A stretch of 64,000 nucleotides of DNA from Faecalibacterium prausnitzii (GTDB lineage Bacteria > Bacillota > Clostridia > Oscillospirales > Ruminococcaceae): positions 1 through 64,000 of the forward strand of contig NZ_PRLE01000003.1 in assembly GCF_003287495.1 (NCBI RefSeq), read 5' to 3'. Numbering within the stretch: position 1 is the first letter of the stretch; every line of letters starts with the position of its first letter. A program made the position numbers and the translations under genes. Shown here piece by piece: positions 50,017-58,303 of the stretch. A model generated the notes under the pieces. It saw only the letters and a list, made by a program, of their open reading frames with translations. It was not told where the DNA came from and searched no databases.

Positions 50017-50331
50017 TTACAGCTCAGCGCCGCACTTCTTGCAGACGCGGACCATCTTGCCGTCTTTCTCGACGTGGCCCACGCGCACAGCCTTGCCGCA
50101 CTTGGGGCAGATGGGCATGACCTTGGATGCGTACATCGCACCCTCAGCCTTGACGATGCCGCCCTGCTCGCCCTGACGGCGGGGCTTGACGTGCTTGGTA
50201 ACCATGTTCTGGCCCTCAACGATGACCTTGTTCTCAGAGGGGCTGACCTGCAGGACCTTACCAGTGTGGCCCTTGTCCTTGCCGCTGATGATCATAACGT
50301 TGTCGCCGGTTTTAACATGAAGATTATTCAT
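50017..50331 (-). CDS. rplX: 50S ribosomal protein L24
   Basis: 104 residues with a KOW motif: HVKTGDNVMIISGKDKGHTGKVLQVSPSENKVIVEGQN. The C-terminal ICPKCGKAVRVGHVEKDGKMVRVCKKCG forms a zinc ribbon. It is an assembly initiator protein. Confidence 0.97.
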   Translation of the reverse strand: MNNLHVKTGDNVMIISGKDKGHTGKVLQVSPSENKVIVEGQNMVTKHVKPRRQGEQGGIVKAEGAMYASKVMPICPKCGKAVRVGHVEKDGKMVRVCKKCGAEL

Positions 50332-50344
50332 TTTTAAAACCTCC

Positions 50345-50713
50345 TTACAGCGATTCCGGAGCCAGGCTCAGGATCTTGGTGTAGCCGGCATCGCGCAGCT
50401 CGCGAGCAACGGGTCCAAAGATACGGGTACCCTTGGGGCTCTTGTCGGCCATAACGATAACGGCGGCGTTCTCATCGAAACGGATGTAGGAACCGTCGTC
50501 ACGGCGGACGCCATGCTTGCTGCGCACGATGACAGCCTTGACGACGTCGCCCTTCTTAACGGAGCCGCCGGGGGCTGCTTTCTTGACAGAGCAGACCACG
50601 ACGTCACCAATGTTTGCGTATCTCTTGCGGGTGCCGCCCAGCACGCGGAAGCACATCAGCTCCTTGGCACCGGTGTTGTCGGCAACTTTGAGATAAGTTT
50701 GCATCTGAACCAT
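50345..50713 (-). CDS. rplN: 50S ribosomal protein L14
   Basis: 122 residues. [27 protein letters not shown] and [21 protein letters not shown] are diagnostic. Confidence 0.97.
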   Translation of the reverse strand: MVQMQTYLKVADNTGAKELMCFRVLGGTRKRYANIGDVVVCSVKKAAPGGSVKKGDVVKAVIVRSKHGVRRDDGSYIRFDENAAVIVMADKSPKGTRIFGPVARELRDAGYTKILSLAPESL

Positions 50714-50756
50714 TTCAGATATCTCCTTTCAAACTGTTCAAAGCAGCGGGCAAAGA

Positions 50757-51014
50757 TTACTTTGCCTTCTCAACGATACGGACCAGGCGCCAGCGCACAT
50801 CCTTGCTCAGGGGGCGGCACTCCATGATCTCAACACGGTCACCGATGCCGCACTCGTTCTTCTCATCACGAGCCTTGAACTTGGCGGTACGCTTCAGGAT
50901 CTTCTTGTACAGGGGGTGCTGCACGCTATCCTTAACGGCAACCACGATGGTCTTATCCATCTTGTCGGACACGACGACGCCGACGCGGGTCTTTCTCAGA
51001 TTACGTTCTTCCAT
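50757..51014 (-). CDS. rpsQ: 30S ribosomal protein S17
   Basis: 85 residues. [75 protein letters not shown] is a complete S17. Confidence 0.97.
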   Translation of the reverse strand: MEERNLRKTRVGVVVSDKMDKTIVVAVKDSVQHPLYKKILKRTAKFKARDEKNECGIGDRVEIMECRPLSKDVRWRLVRIVEKAK

Positions 51015-51026
51015 CGTTTAACCTCC

Positions 51027-51212
51027 TTACTGCTTCTCAGCCAGAACGGTCATCACGCGTGCGATGTCCTTCTTGACTGCTTCGATGCGGCCGGGGTTCT
51101 CCAGCTGGTTGATGGCATGCTGGAAACGCAGGTTAAACAGCTCGGCCTTCAGGTCTGCCAGCTTGCTGGTCAGCTCTGCGGTCTGCATTTCGCGGAGTTC
51201 ATTAGCCTTCAT
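51027..51212 (-). CDS. rpmC: 50S ribosomal protein L29
   Basis: 61 residues from ATG 51212 ([33 protein letters not shown]). The earlier ATG 51221 touches the GGAGG and would not leave room for initiation. It overlaps the rplP tail by 11 bases. Confidence 0.95.
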   Translation of the reverse strand: MKANELREMQTAELTSKLADLKAELFNLRFQHAINQLENPGRIEAVKKDIARVMTVLAEKQ

Positions 51213-51642
51213 TGGTGCCATCCTCCTTCACGGAGTCCTCACGGACTGCAAATTTGCACTTGATGGGCAGCTTGTGCATAGCCAGGCGCAGTGCCTCACG
51301 AGCAGTTGCCTCATCGACATCTGCCAGCTCGAACAGAACGCGGCCGGGCTTCACGACTGCAACCCAGTACTCGGGAGAGCCTTTACCGGAACCCATTCGG
51401 GTCTCAGCGGGCTTCTCAGTAACAGGCTTATCGGGGAAGATCTTGATCCACACCTTGCCGCCACGCTTGATGTAACGAGTCATGGCAACACGAGCAGCCT
51501 CGATCTGGGTGGAAGAGATCCATGCCGGCTCCAGGGCAACAAGGCCGTACTGGCCCTGGCACACCACGTTGCCGCGGGTAGCCTTGCCGGTCATGCGGCC
51601 GCGCTGGACGCGGCGGTACTTAACACGCTTAGGCAGTAACAT
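51202..51642 (-). CDS. rplP: 50S ribosomal protein L16
   Basis: 146 residues. [44 protein letters not shown] is the start, and [21 protein letters not shown] is conserved. It overlaps the rpsC stop by one base (TAATG). Confidence 0.97.
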   Translation of the reverse strand: MLLPKRVKYRRVQRGRMTGKATRGNVVCQGQYGLVALEPAWISSTQIEAARVAMTRYIKRGGKVWIKIFPDKPVTEKPAETRMGSGKGSPEYWVAVVKPGRVLFELADVDEATAREALRLAMHKLPIKCKFAVREDSVKEDGTNEG

Positions 51643-52346
51643 TACTTGTTGCCTCCTTCCTTCTTCTGAGCGGTCTTAGCGCTCTTGAGGACCTCGCCCT
51701 TGTAGACCCACACCTTAACGCCGATGCGGCCGTAGGTGGTAGCAGCCTCTGCAAAGCCGTAGTCAATGTCAGCACGCAGGGTCTGCAGGGGGATGGTGCC
51801 CTCATGATAGCTCTCAGTACGAGCGATATCAGCGCCGCCCAGACGGCCGGAGCACATTGCCTTGATGCCCTTAGCGGGAACGGTTGCACGATCGCGGGGG
51901 CTCATAGCATTGCGCATGCACTGCTTCATAGCGCGGCGGAAAGTGACGCGGTTCTCCAGCTGACGAGCGATATCCTCAGCAACCAGCTGAGCGTTGGTAG
52001 CAGCGCTCTTGACCTCGATGACGTTGACGATCACGGTCTTGCCATACTCTTTGGTCAGCTTGTTCTGCAGAGCAACGCGCTCTTCGCCGCCCTTACCGAT
52101 CACCATACCGGGCTTTGCGCAGTAGATGTTGACGGTCACGCGGGGAGCGGAAGTGGAAGGATCCACAGTGCGCTCGATCTCGATCTTGGGGACGCCAGCG
52201 TCCTTCAGCTGAGCTTTCAGCTCAGTGCGGATCTTGTGATCCTCGACGAGGTTATCGCTGAAATCCTTCTTGGAGGCAAACCAGCGGCTGTCCCAGTCTT
52301 TAATAACGCCGACACGAATGCCGTGCGGATTTACTTTCTGGCCCAT
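51642..52346 (-). CDS. rpsC: 30S ribosomal protein S3
   Basis: 234 residues. [22 protein letters not shown], a KH domain with [18 protein letters not shown], and the C-terminal [12 protein letters not shown] domain. Entry-tunnel helicase region protein. Confidence 0.97.
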   Translation of the reverse strand: MGQKVNPHGIRVGVIKDWDSRWFASKKDFSDNLVEDHKIRTELKAQLKDAGVPKIEIERTVDPSTSAPRVTVNIYCAKPGMVIGKGGEERVALQNKLTKEYGKTVIVNVIEVKSAATNAQLVAEDIARQLENRVTFRRAMKQCMRNAMSPRDRATVPAKGIKAMCSGRLGGADIARTESYHEGTIPLQTLRADIDYGFAEAATTYGRIGVKVWVYKGEVLKSAKTAQKKEGGNK

Positions 52347-52358
52347 TGTTTTCCCTCC

Positions 52359-52694
52359 TTACTCTTTCTCTTTCAGAACAACGGTCATGTGGCTGGTGCG
52401 CTTCAGGATGCGGTAGCCGCGGCCCTGTGCACGAGGCATCATGCGCTTCAGCGTCGGGCCGGGGCAGACGTAGCACTCGGCGACGTAGAGGTTGTTCTTG
52501 TCCATATTGAAGTTGTTTTCCGCATTTGCGGCTGCAGACTTCACCAGCTTCAGAAGGGGCTCACAAGCTGCCTTCGGGGTGTACTGCAGGATTGCCAGCG
52601 CTTCGTCCAGGGGCTTGTTACGGATCAGGTCCATAACGATAGACACCTTACGGGGACTAATGCGGGCATAACGAAGAATTGCCCGAGCTTCCAT
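52359..52694 (-). CDS. rplV: 50S ribosomal protein L22
   Basis: 111 residues. [59 protein letters not shown] with the beta-hairpin [24 protein letters not shown] lining the exit tunnel. Confidence 0.97.
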   Translation of the reverse strand: MEARAILRYARISPRKVSIVMDLIRNKPLDEALAILQYTPKAACEPLLKLVKSAAANAENNFNMDKNNLYVAECYVCPGPTLKRMMPRAQGRGYRILKRTSHMTVVLKEKE

Positions 52695-52712
52695 GTTGTG
52701 TTCCTCCCTCTA

Positions 52713-52979
52713 TTACTTAGAATTACCGGTGTGGCCCTTAAAGGTACGGGTGGGAACGAACTCACCCAGCTTGTGGCCAACCATGTCCTCAGTCACATAC
52801 ACAGGCACATGCTTGCGGCCGTCGTGGACGGCAAAGGTGTGACCAACGAATTCGGGGAAGATCGTGGAGGCACGGCTCCAGGTCTTGATGACCTGCTTCT
52901 TGCCGGAAGCGTTCATCGCTTCAACGTGCTTCATAAGAGCAGCCTGGACGAAAGGTCCTTTTTTAATGCTTCTACCCAT
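52713..52979 (-). CDS. rpsS: 30S ribosomal protein S19
   Basis: 88 residues. [74 protein letters not shown] is a complete S19. Confidence 0.97.
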   Translation of the reverse strand: MGRSIKKGPFVQAALMKHVEAMNASGKKQVIKTWSRASTIFPEFVGHTFAVHDGRKHVPVYVTEDMVGHKLGEFVPTRTFKGHTGNSK

Positions 52980-52996
52980 TGTCTTAAACTCCTCTC

Positions 52997-53827
52997 TTAC
53001 TTACCTGCACGCTTCACGATCAGCTTATCGGAGCGCTTATGATGCTTGCGAGTCTTGAGACCCAGAGCGGGCTTGCCCCAGGGAGTCATAGGACCGGAGT
53101 GGCCAACAGGTGCGCGGCCCTCGCCACCGCCGTGGGGGTGGTCGCAGGGGTTCATAACGGTACCACGGCTGCCGGGACGGACGCCCATGTGGCGCTTACG
53201 GCCAGCCTTGCCCAGGTTGACGTTCTCGTGGTCGATGTTGGAAACCTGGCCGACGACTGCGGTGCAGTTCAAGGGCACGTTGCGCATCTCGCCGGAGGGC
53301 AGACGAACCAGAGCGTAACCATTCTCCTTTGCCATCAGCTGAGCCATGTTGCCAGCGGAACGAACCAGCTGAGCGCCGCGGCCGGGATACAGCTCGATGT
53401 TGTGGATGATGGTACCGACGGGGATGTTCTCAAAGGGCAGGCAGTTGCCGGGCTTGATGTCGGCAGTCTTGCTGCTCAGAACCACGTCGCCGACCTTCAG
53501 GCCATCGGGAGCAATGATGTAGCTCTTGACGCCATCGGTGTACTCGACCAGAGCGATGAACGCGCTGCGGTTCGGATCGTACTCCAGGGTCTTGACGGTA
53601 GCGGGCATATCGGTCTTCTGACGCTTGAAGTCGATGACACGATACTTGGTGCGGTTGCCGCCGCCCTGGTGGCGGACGGTGATGCGGCCGGTGTTATTGC
53701 GGCCGCTGTGCTTCTTCATAGGCTCCAGCAGGCTGCGCTCGGGAGCGACCTTGGACAGGACGCTGTAGTCCGTGACGGTCATGCCGCGGCGGCCCGGGGT
53801 AGTGGGGCCATACTTTTTGATAGCCAT
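52997..53827 (-). CDS. rplB: 50S ribosomal protein L2
   Basis: 276 residues from ATG 53827 ([18 protein letters not shown]), with GGAGAATAGCACA before it. Conserved [21 protein letters not shown] and [19 protein letters not shown] near the peptidyl-transferase centre. Confidence 0.97.
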   Translation of the reverse strand: MAIKKYGPTTPGRRGMTVTDYSVLSKVAPERSLLEPMKKHSGRNNTGRITVRHQGGGNRTKYRVIDFKRQKTDMPATVKTLEYDPNRSAFIALVEYTDGVKSYIIAPDGLKVGDVVLSSKTADIKPGNCLPFENIPVGTIIHNIELYPGRGAQLVRSAGNMAQLMAKENGYALVRLPSGEMRNVPLNCTAVVGQVSNIDHENVNLGKAGRKRHMGVRPGSRGTVMNPCDHPHGGGEGRAPVGHSGPMTPWGKPALGLKTRKHHKRSDKLIVKRAGK

Positions 53828-53904
53828 TGTGCTATTCTCCTTTGTTATCTTATGAATTATTATCGGGGTCATATCCCCATAGAGGAACCCTCGGCGGGTT
53901 CAGC

Positions 53905-54201
53905 TTAGACCATGCTGTTGAAGAACTCGATTTCCTTGGAGTCCTTGGTCAGGGTCACGATTGCCTTCTTGGAAGCGGCAGTGTAACCAGCATGCATGCC
54001 CTGGCGGCGGAAGCGGCCACGCACGGAAATGGTGTTGACCTTTGCGACCTTAGCGCCGGGGAACAGGGTCTCGACAGCCTGAGCGATCTCGACCTTGGTA
54101 GCGTCGGTAGCGACCTTGAAGGTGTACTTCTTGTCGGCGATGCCAGCCATGGAGTTCTCGGTAATGACCGGCTTCAGGATGATATCATGTGCGGTTTTCA
54201 T
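53905..54201 (-). CDS. rplW: 50S ribosomal protein L23
   Basis: 98 residues. AHDIILKPVITENSMAGIADKKYTFKVATDATKVEIAQAVETLFPGAKVAKVNT is typical. It provides the exit-site docking point for trigger factor and SRP. Its ATG shares one base with the end of rplD. Confidence 0.97.
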   Translation of the reverse strand: MKTAHDIILKPVITENSMAGIADKKYTFKVATDATKVEIAQAVETLFPGAKVAKVNTISVRGRFRRQGMHAGYTAASKKAIVTLTKDSKEIEFFNSMV

Positions 54202-54824
54202 TAGCCAAGCACCTCCTCGAGCTTCTTAGCTGCGTCAACGCTGATGATCAGCTTGTCGGCGTTCAGCACATCGTAGGTGTTCACGCTGCCAGCAAAGGTG
54301 GTCTTCACACCGGCAATGTTGCCAGCGCTCTTGACGAACTTTGCATCGACAGTCTCATTGACCAGCAGGTTCTTCTTGCCGGCGCCAACAGCGTTCAGCA
54401 TTGCAACCACGGTCTTGGTCTTGTACTCGTCGCAAGCAAACTTATCAACAACCACCATGTTGCCGTTGGCAGCCTTGTCGGACAGAACGCTCAGCAGAGC
54501 CAGGCGCTTGACCTTGTTGTTGATGTGGTAGTTGTAGCTGCGGGGCTTGGGGCCCAGAGCAACGCCGCCGTGAGTCCACTGCGGTGCACGGATGGAACCC
54601 TGACGAGCGTGGCCGGTGCCCTTCTGACGCCAGGGCTTCTTGCCGCCGCCGGAAACTTCCATGCGGATCTTGGTGTTCTGGGTGCCCTGACGCTGGTTGG
54701 CCAGGAAGTTCACCACAGCAATGTGGACAGCCTTCTCGTTCGGGGTGATACCGAACACGGCGTCGGAAAGCTCGATCTCGCTAACATGCTGACCGTTCAT
54801 ATCGACTACATTAAACTTTGCCAT
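54201..54824 (-). CDS. rplD: 50S ribosomal protein L4
   Basis: 207 residues. GGGKKPWRQKGTGHARQGSIRAPQWTHGGVALGPKPRSY is the tunnel-lining loop. In E. coli, L4 controls the S10 operon by attenuation in its leader; the terminator in this leader may serve a comparable role. Confidence 0.97.
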   Translation of the reverse strand: MAKFNVVDMNGQHVSEIELSDAVFGITPNEKAVHIAVVNFLANQRQGTQNTKIRMEVSGGGKKPWRQKGTGHARQGSIRAPQWTHGGVALGPKPRSYNYHINNKVKRLALLSVLSDKAANGNMVVVDKFACDEYKTKTVVAMLNAVGAGKKNLLVNETVDAKFVKSAGNIAGVKTTFAGSVNTYDVLNADKLIISVDAAKKLEEVLG

Positions 54825-54838
54825 TGTAGCTTTCCTCC

Positions 54839-55471
54839 TTACGCCTTCACGCTGTTAGCCAGGGTGACGATGGTGCCCTTGGTACCGGGGACCGCACCCT
54901 TGACAGCGATCAGATTGTTCTCGGTGTCAACCTTGACAACGGTCAGGTTCTGCACGGTGACGCGCACAAAGCCCATGTGGCCGGGCAGGCGCTTGCCGGG
55001 GAACACGCGAGACGGGGTAGAAGTGGAGCCGTTAGAACCGGCATGCCGTGCAACGGGGCCGGTGCCGTGGCTCTCGCGCAGACGGTGCTGACCGTAGCGC
55101 TTGATAACGCCCTGGTAGCCTTTGCCCTTGGAGACGCCCACAACATCAACCTTGTCGCCTGCTGCGAAGACATCAGCCTTCAGCACGTCGCCAACGTTCA
55201 TTGCGGAGACATCCTCCAGACGGAACTCACGCAGGGTCTTCTTGGGGGCAACGTTTGCCTTCTTGAAGTGGCCTGCAGCTGCCTTGTTGACCTTCTTGGC
55301 GGAAACCTCGCCGAAGCCCAGCTGAACAGCCTGGTAGCCATCGCTCTCGACGGTCTTCTTCTGCACGACAGTGCAGGGACCAGCCTCGATGACGGTCACG
55401 GGAACGACCTTGCCGTTCTCGTCGAACAGCTGAGTCATACCGACTTTCTTGCCGATAATGCCTTTAACCAT
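54839..55471 (-). CDS. rplC: 50S ribosomal protein L3
   Basis: 210 residues. [34 protein letters not shown] and the central [36 protein letters not shown] loop are diagnostic. Confidence 0.97.
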   Translation of the reverse strand: MVKGIIGKKVGMTQLFDENGKVVPVTVIEAGPCTVVQKKTVESDGYQAVQLGFGEVSAKKVNKAAAGHFKKANVAPKKTLREFRLEDVSAMNVGDVLKADVFAAGDKVDVVGVSKGKGYQGVIKRYGQHRLRESHGTGPVARHAGSNGSTSTPSRVFPGKRLPGHMGFVRVTVQNLTVVKVDTENNLIAVKGAVPGTKGTIVTLANSVKA

Positions 55472-55562
55472 TTTCTTTTCCTCCTGTAAAGGTTATTGGT
55501 TGGCGGCGCACGTCACCGCCAACATGACCCCTCGGGAAACGAGGGCATCGATGGATCAGATG

Positions 55563-55874
55563 TTACAGTTTGATCTCGATGTCCACGCCAGCGGGGAGCT
55601 GGAGGCTCATCAGAGCCTCAACCGTCTTGTTGGACGGCTTCAGAATGTCGATCAGACGCTTATGAGTGCGGCTCTCGAACTGCTCGCGGCTATCCTTGTA
55701 CTTGTGGGTAGCGCGCAGAACGGTGACGATCTCACGGTCGGTGGGCAGGGGGATGGGGCCGGACACGCGGGCACCAGTGTGCTTTGCGGTCTCCACGATC
55801 TTCTCTGCTGCGGCATCGATCAGCTGAGCATCATAGCTCTGCAGACGGATTCTGATTTTCTCTTTGACTGCCAT
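55563..55874 (-). CDS. rpsJ: 30S ribosomal protein S10
   Basis: 103 residues. [74 protein letters not shown] is a complete S10. It is the first gene of the S10 operon; AGGAGG precedes the ATG, and a long leader runs from 56227. S10 (NusE) also acts in transcription antitermination. Confidence 0.97.
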   Translation of the reverse strand: MAVKEKIRIRLQSYDAQLIDAAAEKIVETAKHTGARVSGPIPLPTDREIVTVLRATHKYKDSREQFESRTHKRLIDILKPSNKTVEALMSLQLPAGVDIEIKL

Positions 55875-56227
55875 TGCTTACGCCTCCTGAAAAAATTGAT
55901 TTTGCCCTAGGCGAGCCGATAAATTGCTCTACACAGTTCCGGGTGTTCCTCGACTTGGCACTAGAAAAACCGGTGAACCGCTTGGCAGTTCTCCCGGAAA
56001 CATCTATAGCAAATCAAATCCGAACATTGGTTCCGCCGTTTCGCAGGAGAGTAACTTTCCTGCCGGGGAACGTATTCCATCGCTGTCAGTAATTTTTTCG
56101 CCCGGTTCTAAGATCGGACATACTCCGCGGAAATAACCCATCACGACTATTGCCGGATGACAACCTCCCGCATCTACGCATATCGCTGGCCTGCACGACT
56201 TGTATCGCACAAGCCCTTTGCAGCCGA
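55875..56227 (-). promoter_or_regulatory. S10 operon leader RNA
   Basis: About 350 bases of untranslated leader between the promoter and rpsJ. Several stems are visible (GCAGGA/TCTCCTGC; CCGGGCG ... CCCCGG) and an intrinsic terminator at 55964-55997. An 89-codon frame crosses it but lacks a ribosome-binding site and resembles no protein I know. Confidence 0.6.
55964..55997 (-). terminator. intrinsic terminator inside the S10 leader
   Basis: On the minus strand CCGG(ga)GAACTGC-caa-GCGGTTC(a)CCGG is followed by TTTTTC. It stands about 90 bases before the rpsJ start, so it is an attenuator candidate. Confidence 0.7.
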
Positions 56228-56232
56228 GAGAT

Positions 56233-56261
56233 ATTTTATCACATCTGCGTGCAATTGGCAA
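56233..56261 (-). promoter_or_regulatory. S10 operon promoter with A/T-rich upstream element
   Basis: Minus-strand TTGCCA (56256-56261), 17-nt spacer, TAAAAT (56233-56238). Upstream of the -35 lie long A and T tracts (56262-56322), consistent with an UP element. The remaining stretch to 56423 shows no gene. Confidence 0.75.
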
Positions 56262-56423
56262 GTGTTTTTTCAAAAAAACACGAATTTTCTTTTTTATTTT
56301 CTCCGCACGATGTTTGGACGCATTTTCTGTGCAGAATGCACAATCTCCGTCGCTCTTTTTCAGTGGAAAACCCCGCCGCGTTTTAGGATGGCTCTGCCCG
56401 GCCTGTTTTATGCCTTTCTATAT

Positions 56424-56462
56424 AAAAAAGCCGTCCTCCGCTGAGGGCAGCGGGGAACAGCT
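56424..56462 (-). terminator. terminator of the sigma-factor operon
   Basis: Minus-strand AGCTGTTCCCCGCTG pairs with CAGCGGAGGACGGCT (G-U pairs), followed by TTTTTATA. Confidence 0.75.
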
Positions 56463-56530
56463 TTCCGTGCACTCCCCTGTAAGGGCCGTGCATTCCTATG
56501 ATCTGGGAGGATCGTTCAAAGGCAGATGCC

Positions 56531-57712
56531 TTACAGGGTCAATTCTACGCCCGTCCGGTAAAGGGTGTCCGGGTCTTTCTCTTCTTTCACAACATCCGTT
56601 ACTTTGATCTGTGCCACGTTGACCGCCACAGCCGCTGCTGCGGCTTCCTGTGCCGCGGTGCACCGCACGATGGCGCAGCAGTTCAGGCGCAGCTTCGCCA
56701 CGATCTCTTCCGGCGTCAGCGTCTTGTCCAGCGTGACCACCGCGCAGTTGGCACAGGTAACACCTGCGGGGTCCAGCTCCAGCAGCTCCGGCTTGATGTT
56801 CAGCAGGGGCTTGTTCCGTACCACATGGCCGGTCAGCATCTGCAGGTCTTCATATTCTACATCCGGGATGGCGTAAAACACGTCTTCCAGCGCAGCGGGC
56901 AGGCTCACATCCCCGCTGGCGTGCAGGTATTCCACCTGCCCCAGCACCTCAGCGGCATCATCGGAGATGTTCACATCTCCCATGACGTAGATTTTGGAGC
57001 CATAGCGGCGGAACGTTTTGGGGGTCAGCTCAAAATCATCGTCCACCACAGCCGTTCCCTCCGGCAGAACGATGAGTTCCGTGTTTTCCGTAAAGAGCGG
57101 GGCCAGCGTCTCAGTAAACTGCTCCAGCAGGATGGCTTTGGGGGCCGCAAATCGGACGCCCTTGGCAGCCAGGGCGGCTACGTCCAGTTTGGGGTCTACC
57201 GCCACGAACTGCTTTTCGGTCCAGTAGAGCCGTGCCTGTGCCCGGAGCAGGAAGCTGCGGTCCAGCTTGACCGTGCCTTTCAGCACCACCGCCTCATCCG
57301 GGTAGACCGCCAGTTTTCCGTTGATGGTGCACTTCTCGGTCACAAGGCCCGCCAGTCCGGCCGGGCAGAGGACTTTCCCGTTGACGATGATCTTCCCGTA
57401 AGCCCGCAGGGTGTCCCCCGCGTCGGCCGCAATGTTCGCCTTTCCGTTGACGATCAGGACGCTTTTTCCCTCCGGCTTGTGGGAAGCGGTCAGCTCTGTC
57501 TTGCCATTGACCATATTCACCTTGGCATCGTCATCATAGCACTGGACGCTGGTCGCATCCAGCTCCACCGGATACTTTGCCAGCAGAGCTTCCGTCCTGG
57601 GGCTGGTCATGGCCAGCGCGGCATGTATTTGAATATGCTCGTAGCTTGCCAGCGTTTCCTCCGAAACATGGCGCAGGTCGATCACAACGGCTTTCACATT
57701 CAGTTTCTTCAT
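56531..57712 (-). CDS. repeat-rich protein of unknown function partnered with an ECF sigma factor
   Basis: 393 residues with no signal peptide and no membrane segment. The first half carries regularly spaced VNGK/INGK motifs at 68-71, 88-91, 110-113 and 130-133 (period 20-22), with beta-strand-like character, suggesting a solenoid or bactofilin-like fold. A C-terminal region holds a CANC pair and further cysteines (NCCAIVRC). I do not recognise a named family. Its start lies three bases after the sigma gene stop, so it is coupled to it and may act as its regulator or effector. It is not a typical anti-sigma factor. Confidence 0.75.
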   Translation of the reverse strand: MKKLNVKAVVIDLRHVSEETLASYEHIQIHAALAMTSPRTEALLAKYPVELDATSVQCYDDDAKVNMVNGKTELTASHKPEGKSVLIVNGKANIAADAGDTLRAYGKIIVNGKVLCPAGLAGLVTEKCTINGKLAVYPDEAVVLKGTVKLDRSFLLRAQARLYWTEKQFVAVDPKLDVAALAAKGVRFAAPKAILLEQFTETLAPLFTENTELIVLPEGTAVVDDDFELTPKTFRRYGSKIYVMGDVNISDDAAEVLGQVEYLHASGDVSLPAALEDVFYAIPDVEYEDLQMLTGHVVRNKPLLNIKPELLELDPAGVTCANCAVVTLDKTLTPEEIVAKLRLNCCAIVRCTAAQEAAAAAVAVNVAQIKVTDVVKEEKDPDTLYRTGVELTL

Positions 57713-57715
57713 CGT

Positions 57716-58198
57716 TCATTCCTCCAGCAGTTTTTGTTTGAGCAGATGGCGTACTTTCCCCAATCGGGTGCGGACGGTTCCGGGTGGGAGTTCAAATTTT
57801 CGGCCCAGCTCGCTGGCGTTGTATCCCTCTTCGTACCGCAGGGTAAACAGCATCTTGTCCAGCGGGTCGAGTGTTCCCAGCAGGGAATCCAGGTCCACGG
57901 TCCCCAGCGCGGCCTCCGCCGTCTCGTCCGGCGTTTCGGCATCGTCGGGGTCCAGCAGTGCCAGCAGGCTTTCTTCTTTCACGGCCCGGCGCACCTGGTC
58001 GCAGTAGAGGTTGCGGGCCGCGGCAAACAGCCAGGCCTTGCACTGCCCGGAGGCAAAACTCTCCATGAGTGCCTGATTCTGCAGTGCCCGCAGGAACACT
58101 TCCTGCGTTAAATCCTCCGCCCGGCCGTCGTCCCGGCAGAGTTTGTAGCAGAAATGCTCCAGCTTGTCCCAGAACTCCTCGTAAAGCAGCTCCCACAT
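57716..58198 (-). CDS. ECF-type RNA polymerase sigma factor
   Basis: 160 residues from ATG 58198 (MWELLYEEFWDKLEHF), with GGAGGGGAGAGGCCC before it. Region 2: LCRDDGRAEDLTQEVFLRALQN and AWLFAAARNLYCDQVRR. Region 4: DPLDKMLFTLRYEEGYNASELGRKFELPPGTVRTRLGKVRHLLKQKL with the helix-turn-helix. It has no sigma-3 domain. A non-sigma-A promoter (GCAAAC-N17-CGTCTA, 58225-58253) suggests autoregulation. No transmembrane anti-sigma gene is next to it. Confidence 0.9.
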   Translation of the reverse strand: MWELLYEEFWDKLEHFCYKLCRDDGRAEDLTQEVFLRALQNQALMESFASGQCKAWLFAAARNLYCDQVRRAVKEESLLALLDPDDAETPDETAEAALGTVDLDSLLGTLDPLDKMLFTLRYEEGYNASELGRKFELPPGTVRTRLGKVRHLLKQKLLEE

Positions 58199-58224
58199 GG
58201 GCCTCTCCCCTCCTTTCTGCCTGG

Positions 58225-58253
58225 TAGACGAATGAGAAGCGCAAAGTGTTTGC
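58225..58253 (-). promoter_or_regulatory. ECF-type promoter of the sigma operon
   Basis: Minus-strand GCAAAC (58248-58253), 17-nt spacer, CGTCTA (58225-58230). This matches the AAC / CGTC style of ECF sigma promoters, and no good sigma-A pair lies in the same place. Confidence 0.6.
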
Positions 58254-58261
58254 AAAATTTG

Positions 58262-58300
58262 AAAAAAGCTGTGCAGACTCCAACGCTGCACAGCTTTTCC
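58262..58300 (-). terminator. terminator of rqcH
   Basis: Minus-strand AAAAGCTGTGCAG pairs with CTGCACAGCTTTT, followed by TTCAAATTTT. Confidence 0.85.
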
Positions 58301-58303
58301 AAA

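Noticed and set aside
56004-56273. 89-codon minus-strand frame in the S10 leader
   Set aside because: It starts upstream of the mapped -10 region, lacks a ribosome-binding site and resembles no known leader peptide; treated as leader RNA.
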